Shown here: piece by piece, positions 24,134 through 35,439 of the stretch
Position numbering within the stretch: position 1 is the stretch's first letter
Layout: every line of letters begins with the position of its first letter
DNA from: Halichoerus grypus
Taxonomy: Eukaryota > Chordata > Mammalia > Carnivora > Phocidae
NCBI RefSeq assembly: GCF_964656455.1
Contig: NC_135718.1
Coordinates: forward strand, 131,547,966 to 131,611,965
Direction of reading: 5' to 3'
Length of the DNA stretch: 64,000 nucleotides
Made by a program: the position numbers and the translations under genes
The notes under the pieces: model-generated
The model's input: the letters and a program-made list of their open reading frames with translations, nothing else
Told to the model about the DNA's origin: nothing
Database searches by the model: none

Positions 24134-24357
24134 CAGGGGTTGGCAAACTACGGCCCCTGGGTCAAGTCTGGCATGCTGCCTGTTTTTGTAAATAAAGCAT
24201 ATTGGAACACAATCACGCCCATTGGTTTACGTGTTGCCTGTGGCTGTTTTTACATTAGAAGAGCAGAGTTAAGTAGTTGTGACAGAGAACATATGGCCTA
24301 TAGAAGCCTTAAATATTTACTTGCCGGCCCTTTATAGAAAGAGTTTGCTGACCTCTG
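24134..24357 (+). mobile_element. Non-autonomous hAT (Charlie-type) DNA transposon
   Basis: Terminal inverted repeats caggggttggcaaacta (from 24134) and gtttgctgacctctg (to 24357). The interior has gtttttgtaaataaagcata, gttgcctgtggctgttttta and ctatagaagccttaaat, a well-known mammalian hAT-Charlie fossil. It interrupts the surrounding L2, and flanking aattaaat on both sides is consistent with an 8-bp hAT duplication. Confidence 0.8.
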
Positions 24358-24364
24358 AATTAAA

Positions 24365-24830
24365 TGATCTATTTAATTTTTGAGAAGATATCCGGGTGCT
24401 ATATAGAGAATGGTAGGAGACAAGAGTGTATCTGAATAGTCCAGGTGAGAAATAACCAGATGCTCAACACCAGAAAGCTGGAATCATACTGCTTTTCTTC
24501 TGTTGAAAAGCACCTACCTATGATCTATAAACATTAAATATTGTTGAATGAATGATGAGATACTGAATAAGGCAGTGGCAGTGAAAATGAAGAGAAAGCA
24601 AGGCTTTGAGAGATATTTAGGAGCCAAAAAGTCAGTACAGCTGATCATTGACTCGGTGGATAGAAGTGGGGGCAAACGGAAGGAGTGTCAGAATTCTGGT
24701 TTAGGTATTTTGATGCCTGGCAATGCCATTAACTGAGACAGGGAAGGTGGACCTAGAAAGAGCATATGTTGCCAGGGAGAAAGCTCTCTGGACGTGGGAC
24801 ACCCAGCACATCCAGGTAGTGAGGTCAAAG
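24365..24830 (-). repeat. L2 LINE remnant, continuing after the DNA transposon
   Basis: ctgaatagtccaggtgagaa and, later, gccattaactgagacaggga continue the L2 order of 23330-24130. Confidence 0.65.
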
Positions 24831-25910
24831 GGTAGTTGCACAGGTCTGGGGCTCAGTGGCGTGAGGCTGGACTGCTGGGGGCAGGAGTTTTGAAGTGATC
24901 AGCTCATGCAGGCTCTCCCAGGAAGAGGGCAGGGATGGATCTCACAGGGCATTTATTTCTGATACAGATTTGAATCTAGGCAGGAGGCAAAGCTAAACTA
25001 GCTGTCTGGGCAGTTTGCGTCAGTTAGTCTGGTTGTCTCATGACTATAGAATATTTTTTCTGTGGAGGCTGGTAGGCTCCCGTGAGGGCTTGCTTCACCC
25101 ACTCTTCTGGATGCCGTCTTCTTTCTCCCCCAGTGGGATAACTGGGGCAGCTCTGGGGACTCTTCCTTACCAGACTCCTTGCTAACACAGGCCTTTTAAT
25201 TCTGCCCGATTCACACGTGCATTTATCTACTTGAGGATATGGATTGGTAGGAGAGTCTTCCTTGTCCTCGGAGTTCCGTTGGAACAAGAACTCTCTGTTA
25301 CTAGGGTTAGGCAGTTGCCTTAATGTTATTCACTTAATGCTCATCATCTTAACTCACAAAGCTAGAAAAACCTCTGACGTGCCCCTGTTCTTCTCTCTTC
25401 TTTGTTTTTGTCTGGGGAAGGGGAACCATGTAAATGATTTATAAAAAAGCACTTGTGTTGAAAGTAGTCTTAAGATAGTTGTCATCCTAGGCATGGATGT
25501 AAATCTTCACTTTCACCAAAGTCCATTATGAAACCCCAAGAATAAAATCGAAATGGTAAAGGGAGAAGGAGGGCTGCTTCCTGCCTGTTCTCTGCCACCC
25601 GCATCACCAGCAGAGCGTCACAATTCTGCTGTTTGCACATTTTTAGAAGGCTCAGTTAACCCAGTCTTACATATAATGTTCAAGTTTTATGTGCCCTTAG
25701 GTGTGATCAGTTTCTCCTTCCCTAGGGAAACTGTCAGGTAATAGTATTGACACATTTCTGACCTAAAGTGTTACTGTCCTGTGGTTAGTGACTTCTAGCA
25801 GGCCAAGGTAAGAAATCTGAAGCCTGAATCGCTTGGTCCCCAAAGTGAAGGTAATAAAGCCTCCCTAACCCCCACCACCAAATGAAGTAGGTTGTAAAGA
25901 TAAATTAAAA
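24831..25910. other. Intronic sequence, nothing recognised
   Basis: No recognised feature. 26781-28089 and 28291-29099 are likewise unassigned; 26921-26970 has a short internal direct repeat (aataataaaacct / aataatgaaacct). Confidence 0.5.
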
Positions 25911-25923
25911 ACATGACAAAATT

Positions 25924-26107
25924 GGGGCACCTGGGTGGCTCAGATGGTTAAGCGTCTGCCTTCGGCTCAGGTCATGATCCCGGGATCCTGGGATTGAGTC
26001 CCGCATTGGGCTCCTTGCTTGGCTGGGAGCCTGCTTCTCCCTCTCTTGCTCCCCCTGCTTGTACTCTCTCTCTCTCTGTCAAATAAATAAATCTTTAAAA
26101 AAAAAAA
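25924..26107 (+). repeat. CAN SINE with target-site duplication
   Basis: ggggcacctgggtggctcag, tgccttcggctcaggtcat, CT-rich tract, aaataaataaatctttaaaa. Flanks acatgacaaaatt (25911-25923) and acatgaaaaagtt (26108-26120). Confidence 0.95.
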
Positions 26108-26149
26108 ACATGAAAAAGTTATTTTTGAAATGTACGTATTGAGAAGTGT

Positions 26150-26780
26150 TGCTTCCATCTCAGTTCTGGTCTACCCCATAGACCTCCTACCCCTTATTAT
26201 ATGCCTCTCGGGAGTTTCTTATATAACTGTCTAGAGTTTCTTTATGTAAATACAAGCAAATAAGAATATGTGTTCTTATTCTTCCCACGACTCTTTTTTT
26301 TTTTTTAAGATTTTATTTATTTATTTGAGAGAGAGGGTGAGCAAGCATGAGAGGGGGGAGAGGGAGAGGGAGAAATGTGGGGCTCGATCCCAGGACCCTG
26401 GGATCATGACCTGAGCTGAAGGCAGACACTTAACCGACTGAGCCACCCAGGCGCCCCCTCCCACTACTCTTTTATCCGAAAAGCTGCACATTATATAACC
26501 CGTTCTGTCACTTGCTTTTTGTCCTTAACGGTAAGTTCTGGGGATTGTTCCGTGTGGTGCAGAGAGAGCATTCTCATTCTTTTATCAGAGCTGCATAGTA
26601 TTCCATTGTGTGGATGACTGCCTCCTGGCTTATTGAACCAGTCCCTTCAAAGGACACTTGGCGTTGCTTCCAAGATTTGCTGTTACGAGCAACACCTCTG
26701 TGAACAAAGGCAGCTTTGTAAAGGGTTATACAGCACTGCACATGCTACTTAAAGTGAAATTATTATTCTTCATTCTTAGG
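26150..26780 (-). repeat. L1M fragment, interrupted by a SINE
   Basis: Reverse L1: cttgctttttgtccttaac, gctgcatagtattccattgt, gaaccagtcccttcaaagg, gctgttacgagcaacacc. A CAN SINE at 26298-26457 splits it. Confidence 0.7.
26298..26457 (-). repeat. CAN SINE with internal deletion and target-site duplication
   Basis: aagattttatttatttattt, AG-rich tract, then directly aaatgtggggctcgatccc. The usual gcaggctccc-gagcagggagcccga segment is missing. Flanks tcccacgactctttt and tcccactactctttt (right copy to 26473) differ at one base. Confidence 0.93.
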
Positions 26781-28089
26781 ATGCTGGTTGGTTTTATTGG
26801 TTGATAAATTCCCAATTACTGGGATTCATGAGTGAAGCATTGATGATGGGACCGACATCCCTTCATAACGCAAGAATCATTAGTATGGCTGCCCCATGGA
26901 GGCACACTGCTCCATCTCAGGTTTATTTTAATAATAAAACCTTTGGAAATTTTAATAATGAAACCTACTTAGGGCCCTTTGCTCAAGAAGTCTGAATCAC
27001 TGATCACTGCAATTACTACCATGGCAGCTGTAGAGCAATTTAACAGGATAATAGTGAAGAAGATAAATTACACTTCAGATTCTTAATGGATTGCTGTGCA
27101 GAAGTACGCGAGGGAAGGTGGGGGCGGGGAGGAGTGCCTTTCACATTGCAGCACATGGCTGTGTAAAGTAGGGAACTGGGCCACTGTAGCCATTACTACT
27201 TGGGATGAGTCATTCCGTGCCAGCCTCTGGGCTCTGTGGTGGGTAGAGCGTCCTGTTTATTACAGACAACAAATTGCGTTAATTCTCTTGCTTGTGTGCC
27301 TCCGTGGAGTGGGTGGAAATTCTAGGTGACTTGCTAATTGTCTTACTTAGAGGACTCCCCTTTCTACTAGAGAAATACTATCTTTGGTGTGAAAACAGGG
27401 AGACCGACTAGTTTTACAAACAGCTGCTGGCCCGGGGAATAACAGTTTCTGCCAGGTGAGTGGTTAAAAAAAGGCAGACTGGAAAAATAACTGTGGGATG
27501 GTAAGTGTTCTGCTCTTATTTACAAGGCTTGCATAGTCTGCCTGTGTGTTGGGCATGGGGGAAGGGTTAAGAAGTAAGTACAGTGCTTGCTTTGTATGTC
27601 CCTCGATTTGTGTTTAGGGGAGAATAGTAAGGATGTCGGTCACATGGCGGGGGAGGGGCTCTCAAAGGGGCCAAAGGAAGCAAATCCAGAAGACTTGGCT
27701 GCACTTCCCCCTGTACGGACATTCCTTGGCACCTCGTCACATTGTGGGTGCCTTAACATCTGCGGGGTATTGATCTTGTAACTTCATTCCGAGTACAAAA
27801 CACTTAACACACATTATCTCGTTCTTCCCCACCAAAGCCCTAGGAACACAGGCGACAAGAGCAGAAAAATGAAGTCTTTTCTTTCTTAATGTTTAATCAG
27901 CATTAACACACCTTGAAGTGCTATTGGATTTGGAGTGGTATTGTGTTAATATTAAAGCAAACTAAATTGTCTTGAAATGTAGAAAGCCCTTTTGGAAAAA
28001 GGAGCAGGGATAAGCTGAGAGGACGAGACAGGTGAGGTGCTCCGTGCTCCTCTGAGCTGGAAAAGAGCTTTTGCCCAGGTAGGATGCCT

Positions 28090-28290
28090 CAAGACGGTAC
28101 GGTCAAAGAACTTTGTGTTCAAATCCTAGTCCTGCCTCTTGTCAAGTTATATAACATCTGATTTGCAGTTATTTTAATCTGTAAAATAAGGAGAATGATA
28201 ATTTATTGTGCAGAGTTTTAAAAATGATTAAATGAGATTAAGAGATACCAAGGAGGGTCTAATAGGTGGTAGCTGGTACTATTATTAGCA
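28090..28290 (+). repeat. MIR SINE remnant
   Basis: Forward MIR: gtgttcaaatcctagtcctg, tctgtaaaataaggagaatg, gattaaatgagattaagag. Confidence 0.75.
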
Positions 28291-29099
28291 GAGAGTCTTC
28301 TAGAGGGGCTCATTTATAGATTTTGTGAGAAAGAAGGTACTTGCTCCTGCAAGAGGAGACTGGTACTTCTGGCAGTAGATCAAGAGGGCTGCCTTTAAGA
28401 TTGGGAAACATATTGACAGTTTGGAGGAAGGTGTTAGTTACCATGGCAACTTGGGAATTCATTTGGAGGGAGAGTTGTAACTGGAGGTTATCTCACTGTA
28501 AGAGACTGACGATGGAGATGAGAAAAAAGGGCCGTCTAGCAGGAACGAAATCACATTTTATATCTGTAGGAAATACTAAGAGACATGCTCCAGAGAAAGT
28601 TCTGTACGTGGGTCAGGCCTTCCGTGGGAGTGGGGGATGTGTCATAGTGGGCCTAAATGCAGCTGTGGATTAATTGCTTTTGTTCACATATAGTGGGTAG
28701 AAAAAATAAATATATGAATGGGATTTCAATGAGGTTTTTTTTTGCCATCTGAAAACATGGCATCAAACTGTTGCACGTTTTCCTACAGTTGGTTACCAGT
28801 TCCTAAGAAGGTTTCAATTACAAAGAGCATGCACCTTCATCATTTAGTTTGTTCCTAAGGTAAATGACATAATGAATACTGGTGTTTCCTCTTGATTGGG
28901 CAATTAAGACATATTTTTTTTTTATAAAGGCTCTTTTAGTAATACTACTCGATTACTGATTTTGGAAAAGCTTTTTGGTATGATGTATATAATGTCCATC
29001 GTTAGTTTGATTCTTTAGTACATCTGCTGTTACCTGTTACCATTTTCTAATTGCAACCTTGCCCAGACACGGAGGAATGGACCAAATGAAAGCCCTTAT

Positions 29100-29460
29100 A
29101 ACAGCATGATTCTAGATTTGCTCTTTGATTCTCCATGGGCCTTCAGTGCACATCATATCCACTTCTCTCCTACCCTTTGAAGTTGGGTGTGGCCACATGA
29201 CTTGCTTTGGCCAGCGAAATGTGGCCATATGTGGCACTTCTGGGCAGAAGCCATTGCCAGTATGAGACCGTGCAGTGTTCTCTTTTCGTGCCTTGGTAAT
29301 GTGAAGGTTTGTGACTAGGTAGAGCCTCTGTCAACCTGGATCCTTAAACAGCAATGATGGACATGTTCTCCCCTCTTAAGTCCCAGTGGAGACATATAAT
29401 AATGAAGAAATGAGATTTGGGAGATGTTTCTTACTACAGCAGAACCCAGCTCATCCTCAC
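29100..29460 (+). repeat. ERVL-MaLR-like solo LTR (probable)
   Basis: tgaagttgggtgtggccaca, ttgctttggccagcgaaatg, acttctgggcagaagccat, gagatttgggagatgtttct and agcagaacccagctcatcct follow an MLT1-type LTR pattern. The subfamily is not determined and no internal retroviral sequence is seen. Confidence 0.6.
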
Positions 29461-29464
29461 TACT

Positions 29465-29740
29465 TCAGCAGACATTTAACACATATTTATTGAGTATTTA
29501 CTGCATGCTGGGCATTATTAGGTTGGGGTATAACAGTGAATAAGACAGACAAAACCTCTCTCCTTATAGAACATAAAGATTCTATGAGAGAAGACAGACA
29601 ATAAATAAATAAATAAACAAATGAAAAAAGATGATTACAAATTGAGATAAGTGCTCTGAAAGAAAATAAACAAGTTCATGTAATAAGCAAATATCCAAAG
29701 AGCAAAGAGGTCATGAGAAGAAAATGGGAGTCCCCCAGAA
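29465..29740 (-). repeat. L2 3'-end fragment
   Basis: acatatttattgagtattta, gcatgctgggcattattagg, taagacagacaaaacctctc and gaagacagacaataaataaa fit reverse L2. Confidence 0.65.
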
Positions 29741-31374
29741 CCCTTGTTAATGTTCTTTAATAGTTCCTGATATGTCTTAAGACTCTGGGTGCTTCCAGAG
29801 TAGTTTCATTTGCCTTGGAAAAAAGAGAGCATTAAAGGTAAGAGAGAAATGTGTTGTATTACTTGGCAGCATTGTGACAAAATTAAGTAGCTGGTGTATT
29901 TCAAAATAAACTGACAGTCGAGAATGAGATCAGTTTGCTTTTTTATCTTTGAAAACTCATTAGCATCCCACTGGGTTTACTGGAGATGAAATCTGAGTTT
30001 TGTTTATGTGTTGTGTTAAGTCTCTCCTGGAGAGCGCCCATTTTCAGCAGCCAGCCTGTCCTGACATCTGCTTGCTTGGTGGACACTGGGCTGGTTTAGT
30101 AGTGTTAACCTGGCTCTGCAATTGAGGGGAAGTAGAACAGAAAGAGATACAAATCCTTTTATCTTACCTAATACGATTTTGGAAGCAAATAGAATGATTA
30201 AATATTTCCTTAAATTTTCCATAAATGTCCCCAGTGGAAGTCTTTGGACTGGCTATCCATTTTCTGAAAGAAGCGTAAGGATAGAGCTCAGGTCTGGTTG
30301 TTGAGAGACACTGATTCCATTGCTCGCTGGCAATGATTTGCTTGTGGGACTGTAAGACCATAAGAGGTCTCTTGGTACTAGATTGGGCAATACCTATTCT
30401 GCTTTGCTGGGAAGAAGTGAGAAAAGTGGTGCTTGGAGTTGTCAATGGGGAAGGGGGAGTTTTATCTGCTTTTCTCTTCTCTCTTTTCATTGGGGCAAAC
30501 CAGAGGATTGAGAGTAGGAGAAGGTCCGGAGAGGAGGCATGTTTAAATGAGAGTTAAAAGGAGAACTGACTCATTCAAAGACTGGGCATTAGGAGAAAGA
30601 GTGTGGACTGCTGAATTCCGTGTGCAAATTCAGAAAAATGCTTTTGTGACCACACTGAAAAGGAAACCAGAGGCTTCTGCATGCTGAAGTTTGCCCTTCA
30701 TCAGTCAAACCAGTCTTTTGATCATCATCCTCGGAGGTAGATTAAGAATCTGTAAGCTGGAGCCCAGACATTTTTTTTTTCCTGTCTTGAATATTTTAGT
30801 CATCTCATGTTGGCACATGCTCTGAAAATCCCATCTGGGTGAAACTTTGGGGAAGTAGGAAAATGGATAAAAGTAAGAACTATCCAGCATCGAAGATATA
30901 TATGGTCTTGCAAATACATGGCTATGTTGATGTAGTGTAAATTTTCGTGCCAGGCCACATGCCAATAATTTAATGATGTGTATAGCAAAGTTCCTTGTTA
31001 GCCCCATTCAGAAACCCAAAAATGAGTTGCAATACTGAAAGTATTGAAGCTGAAGGCCAAAAACAACGATCATGTTACCTAGGGTCTCATGAATAATTCA
31101 GCTGACTTTAATGCTTTTTCCATGGTGAAAATAAAGCTGAAATATTTGGCATAATGCAGGCAAATCATAACCTCTTTGGGGGGGGATGGTTGGTTATGAG
31201 GAATGTGAGGAAGGGTGGAGAAAAATAAGGAATCTTTTCTTATTTCTTTTAACCAAGTATATGGAATCTCTAAACATTCCACGTCTAAAGAAGTAAATAT
31301 ATAAAAATTCAAGTTGAGAGTTTAAAGGTGTTTCTTTGAATGCTCATTAATAGCAAAAGATTTTGTTTGGGCTT
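29741..31374. other. Intronic sequence, nothing recognised
   Basis: No exon or repeat identified. The region from 31614 to 32104 is AT-rich and also unassigned. Confidence 0.5.
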
Positions 31375-31390
31375 AAGAAATACTCAGAAA

Positions 31391-31597
31391 GGGGTGCCTG
31401 GGTGGCTCAGTCGTTAAGCGTCTGCCTTCGGCTCAGGTCATGATCCCAGGGTCCCAGGATCGAGTCCCGCGTTGGGCTCCCTGCTTGGCAGGAAGCCTGC
31501 TTCTCCCTCTCCCACTCCCCCTGCTTGTGTTCCTGCTCTCGCTATCTCTCTCTCTGTCAAATAAATAAATAAAATCTTTAAAAAAAAATATTAAAAA
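31391..31597 (+). repeat. CAN SINE with perfect 16-bp target-site duplication
   Basis: ggggtgcctgggtggctcag ... ctctctctgtcaaataaat and an A-rich tail. Flanks aagaaatactcagaaa at 31375-31390 and 31598-31613 are identical. Confidence 0.96.
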
Positions 31598-32104
31598 AAG
31601 AAATACTCAGAAAATTGCTCCTAAAGTCATAGACGGGTGGTCAGAGACATACCAAGAGAGAAGGAGTGTCTGATATACTTGGTGATATGCAAGCCAAGGA
31701 GTGTTGGTCTATTTCAGGAAAATAAGAATAATAAAATAATAATAAAGTAATAGTCCTTGGACAGGAACAAAAAGAGCTTACAGATATTCTTGAAAGTGTG
31801 TGCAAATTGGATTACTATAAATTGAATCATAATTTAATGAGTCTTTTTAGGAAAACATTATAACAAGACATGCCAGAAGATTAGAATTATTTTTTGTAAA
31901 GTGAACATGTTTTCTTCTGTCCAACTTTAAATCTTCAAGATTTCTCTCCAGACTTTTAAATCTAGGTTTTGACTTAAATTGAGACTTTTGCTATCCAGGG
32001 GATAAAAGCTCTAGACATTCTGTATCTTCTTAAATAAATACATGAATTCTCCTATTCCTTTCTACTTTTCTCCTAAAAATAATGAGAAGACAAGTGAGTT
32101 AATA

Positions 32105-32215
32105 GACTCTAAGAATGTTCTGGCTGAAAGGAGCTTAGTGGTTAACTAGTGCAAGTCACTCATTTGACAGAAACCGAGGCCTAGAGACGTTATGTGATTT
32201 GTCCAGAATCTCCTA
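32105..32215 (-). repeat. MIR-related remnant
   Basis: catttgacagaaaccgaggc, tagagacgttatgtgatttg and tccagaatctcc follow reverse MIR-type sequence. Confidence 0.55.
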
Positions 32216-32439
32216 TTACCATAGAGATTGTGACTTCTTATGAATAGGGCAAAAGAATCCAAAGAAAAAAATACTCTAATGTATTAAAAAAACATATGGG
32301 AAAGGAAACAGACCTGGTTGACATGGTCCATTTGTTTCACCCTCCATGCTTTTTATTGCTTGAATATGATGTGATGCCTGGAAGTTCAGTTGCCATTTTG
32401 TGATATAAAATGCTATGCTAATTCTCTAAAGGAGAACAG

Positions 32440-34553
32440 ATGGTGCCCTGAATCCCTGATGACACCATCAAGGTGCTTTACCAGCTTTACACTTCTTGCC
32501 TCCAGGCTTCTCATTGAAGTTCTTCTTTGAATATCATGGACAAGGTAATTCCACACAGAAAACCAACAAATAGGACACAGTTTTTAAAAATCTGTTTGAA
32601 GTCATTGGAGAGCTAACAAAGCAATAAAACATGATGGGGCCAAGATTCTAGAGAACAAGGAAATGTAGAGTGGCACTGGGGCAACTTCTCCCCCCAAGGG
32701 CATCTGCTGATTCTGGAAGAGGAAGCTGAGGCAGCTGAGAAGCTAGAAACCTAGTAGAACTTTCAAACACTCATGGGCTGAGGGGTAAAAAATTATATTC
32801 AGAACCTGCCAAGAAGAGTGGGCTACAGTAAATATCCTGAGCTTTGGGTTGATAACTCTGCAGGGCTGAACTTTAGGATTAAGCATAACTGGAAATGGGC
32901 TAGTCTTCCCAAGGACTGAAGCTTGGGTTCATCTCTTCTCATTCCTTGATTAGATCAAGGATTTTGAGTGGATGATCAGTTTCCTTGAATCCTGTTTGGA
33001 GAAAAAAAATGTCATCCTACCTCTTATATTATTATATAATCTTTTCGTGTAAAATGGTCAGTATACAATGAAAAATAACCAGACATATGAGATGATAATG
33101 ATGACATGATTTGAAACCAAGAGGAAAAACAGGCAATAGAAACAGATCCACAAAGGATCCAGGTAATGGAGCTGTCAGACCTGGACTAAAAAATAGCTTT
33201 GCAAAATAGGCTTAAGAGTAAGAAAAAACCAAAATTGGTAATTCTGGCAGAGATCTGAAAACTAAAAAACTGATATGACAATTATAAAACTAAAAAAATA
33301 TAATAAATGAAAGTAAGAAGGTATTGGATGGATCTCATGCAGTTGAAAATAAAAAGAATTAGAAAGCTAATGATAGTAGAAAGAAGAACAGATACCAAAA
33401 TTATTTTTTTTTTTAAATAGAAAAAGGATACTAGAGATACAAGAAATCTCCCATAGAAAAAATCTAACACACTTAGTAATCTGAGGCCCAGAAGGAGAGG
33501 ACAGAGAGACCAGGATAAAAACAATATTTAAACACGTAATGCTGTGTTGTTTTCCCAAACTACAAAATATATCAAACTAAAGATTCAAGAAGTATTTTGA
33601 ATCATGCAGAATCAATCAAGAAAACCACACCAGAGGCAATCATAGTAAAACTAAGAAACAAAGACAAAAAGAAAATCTTAAGAGCAACCAAAGGGAAAAC
33701 AAAGATCTGTTATTATCCTCAATGGAGAATCAATAAGATGGACAGCCAAATTTTCAACAGAGGTGGGTGGGGGAAGGAAGCAAAAATGAATTGGTATCTT
33801 CAAAGTGTTCATGGACTATTTTAAGATAGACTTAAGACAAAAGCAAAGGTAGGGATAAGAGCAGAAGAGTAATGTATATAAATTGTCTATGTTATGACAA
33901 ATAGAAATAAAAGTGAGAGTAGAAGAGGGGGAGGGCACATAGAATAGAGTCAGATTGCCACAAAATTAATGCACAGGTGTCAAAAGAGTCATTGAAAGCT
34001 GACAAGCCAAATAGTAGGAGACTAAGTAAGGAAAAAAGGGGGGCTATGGATATTATAAAAGTATTAGTGTAAAGATAACCCCTAGAACAAAGTATATAAG
34101 CTCCCAAATAGAAAAGAAAAAAAAAAAGAGGACTATAGAATGAATATAGCATAATAAAAACAGTAAAAATAACATAAAATGATGGGGTTGAGACTGAATC
34201 TGTCAGTCATATACAAGTATAAATGAGCCAAAATTCGCCTAAATAAAAGAAAAATATTTTCAGGTGGTTCTCAAGCAAAATATACCTCTACTGCACACAA
34301 GAGACATACCTAAGACAAAAGGATTCAGAAAGGCTAAAATTATCAGTAGACTTTGAAAAACATATACAAGGATGTTCTTAGTTACCAAAATGCACATGAG
34401 AAGTGGAGTAGATAACAGGGATTGTAGTAATAGTCACACAGTGGAATACTCCGTCTATATCAGTAAGCATATATGAAGTAGAAGTACATAGAACAACATG
34501 GATGAATCTTATGATCATAATTTTGAGCAAAAGAGACACAAGAGTACATGGTA
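32440..34553 (+). mobile_element. Old plus-strand L1: 5' region, ORF1 and start of ORF2, decayed
   Basis: From about 32900 the sequence matches the common L1 pattern: agaaacagatccacaaagg, then the ORF1-end run with gaaaaccacaccagaggc ... aaaatcttaagagcaacc, the A-rich inter-ORF region, and the start of the ORF2 endonuclease region (cacaagagacatacctaag, 34295-34325). It then jumps to the L1 3' end (acaacatggatgaatc, about 34495), so most of ORF2 is missing. No frame is intact. 32440-32900 is probably the L1 5' region but is less certain. Its 3' end continues after the nested insertion at 34863. Confidence 0.75.
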
Positions 34554-34567
34554 TATGATTTCATTTA

Positions 34568-34830
34568 AAAAGTTTTCTATTTTATTTATGTGTGTTTCCT
34601 CTTTATTGAGGTATAATTGACATAAAATTGTAAGATATTTAAAGTGTACACCATGGTGATTTGATATTTGTATACATTGTGGAAGGTTTTCCTCCATCTA
34701 GTTACTTAACGCATTCATCACGTCACATAATTTGTCTTTTTGGGGGGAGAGGGTGAGAACATTTAAGTTCTTTTTTCCTAGTGAATTATAATTATATAAT
34801 AACAGTGTTATATATGATTATTAAGACCAT
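34568..34830 (-). mobile_element. Nested minus-strand L1 3' end (L1MA-like)
   Basis: The run ttattgaggtataattgacat ... acaccatggtgatttgat ... ggtgagaacatttaag is the reverse complement of a 5'-truncated L1 3' UTR. It interrupts the plus-strand L1: tatgattTcattta (34554-34567) and tatgattCcattta (34863-34876) bracket it as a target-site duplication. Confidence 0.75.
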
Positions 34831-34910
34831 AGATTCCTTCTGCCTGTTTTAAAACTTTGTATTATGATTCCATTTATATGAAGTTTATAAACAGGCAGAC
34901 AGAAGGAATC
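34831..34910. repeat. Fold-back inverted repeat at the nested L1 junction
   Basis: The left arm at 34832-34858 (gattccttctg-cctgttttaaaacttt) is the imperfect reverse complement of the right arm at 34881-34910 (ending aacaggcagacagaaggaat). The arms differ by a 4-base indel and a few changes, with a loop of about 22 nt. The right arm is L1 3' UTR sequence of the host element; the left arm is not, so it looks like a copied inverted flank. Confidence 0.8.
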
Positions 34911-35160
34911 TGTGGTGAGAGTAATCAGGATTGTGGTCTCCTTGGGGGAGGGTGACGGGAAAGGGGCCACAAAGGGACTTCTAGAGCACCAGAGCACCTG
35001 AGCACCCTTTCTTGATCTAGGTGCCGGTTGCGTGATTTTTTTTTTTACTTTGTTGAGAAAAATTTTAAGCTGGATACTTAAGAGTTGTGTCTCTTCTTAT
35101 ATGTATATTCCATTTTAATAAAAGGCTTCCATTTAAAAATATGAACTGTTTACAAGCAAA
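34863..35160 (+). mobile_element. 3' end of the plus-strand L1, after the nested insertion
   Basis: Resumes with tatgattccatttatatga, then the L1M 3' UTR pattern (gtctccttgggggaggg ... aaagggacttctagagc ... ttgatctaggtgccggtt) and ends near aataaaaggcttcc and an A-rich tail. Confidence 0.75.
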
Positions 35161-35439
35161 AAAAAAAGCAGTGGGTAAAGTCCCATGGAATATTGCATTT
35201 AGAGTCATTGGAGAGAGTGATTTTTAATTCCAATTTATACGAATACTGTCTCTAGGCTCTTGAAGGCCATTTCCTTTTCCTTATGATACTGCAGGATTGC
35301 TCCCTCGATTTGTTTTCATCACCTCCACGTTAAAAATAGAGTCCAGAAAAATAAGATAGAGAATTCAGAAGTCGATCTAAATCCACGCAGGAATTTAGCA
35401 TCGAGTAAGAAGAGCATGTTGTTTCAAATCGGTGGGATA

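Noticed and set aside
25924..26107. tRNA-like head with A and B boxes that could be called a tRNA gene
   Set aside because: It is the head of a CAN SINE, as at the other forward copies; it does not form a complete tRNA and has SINE body and tail.
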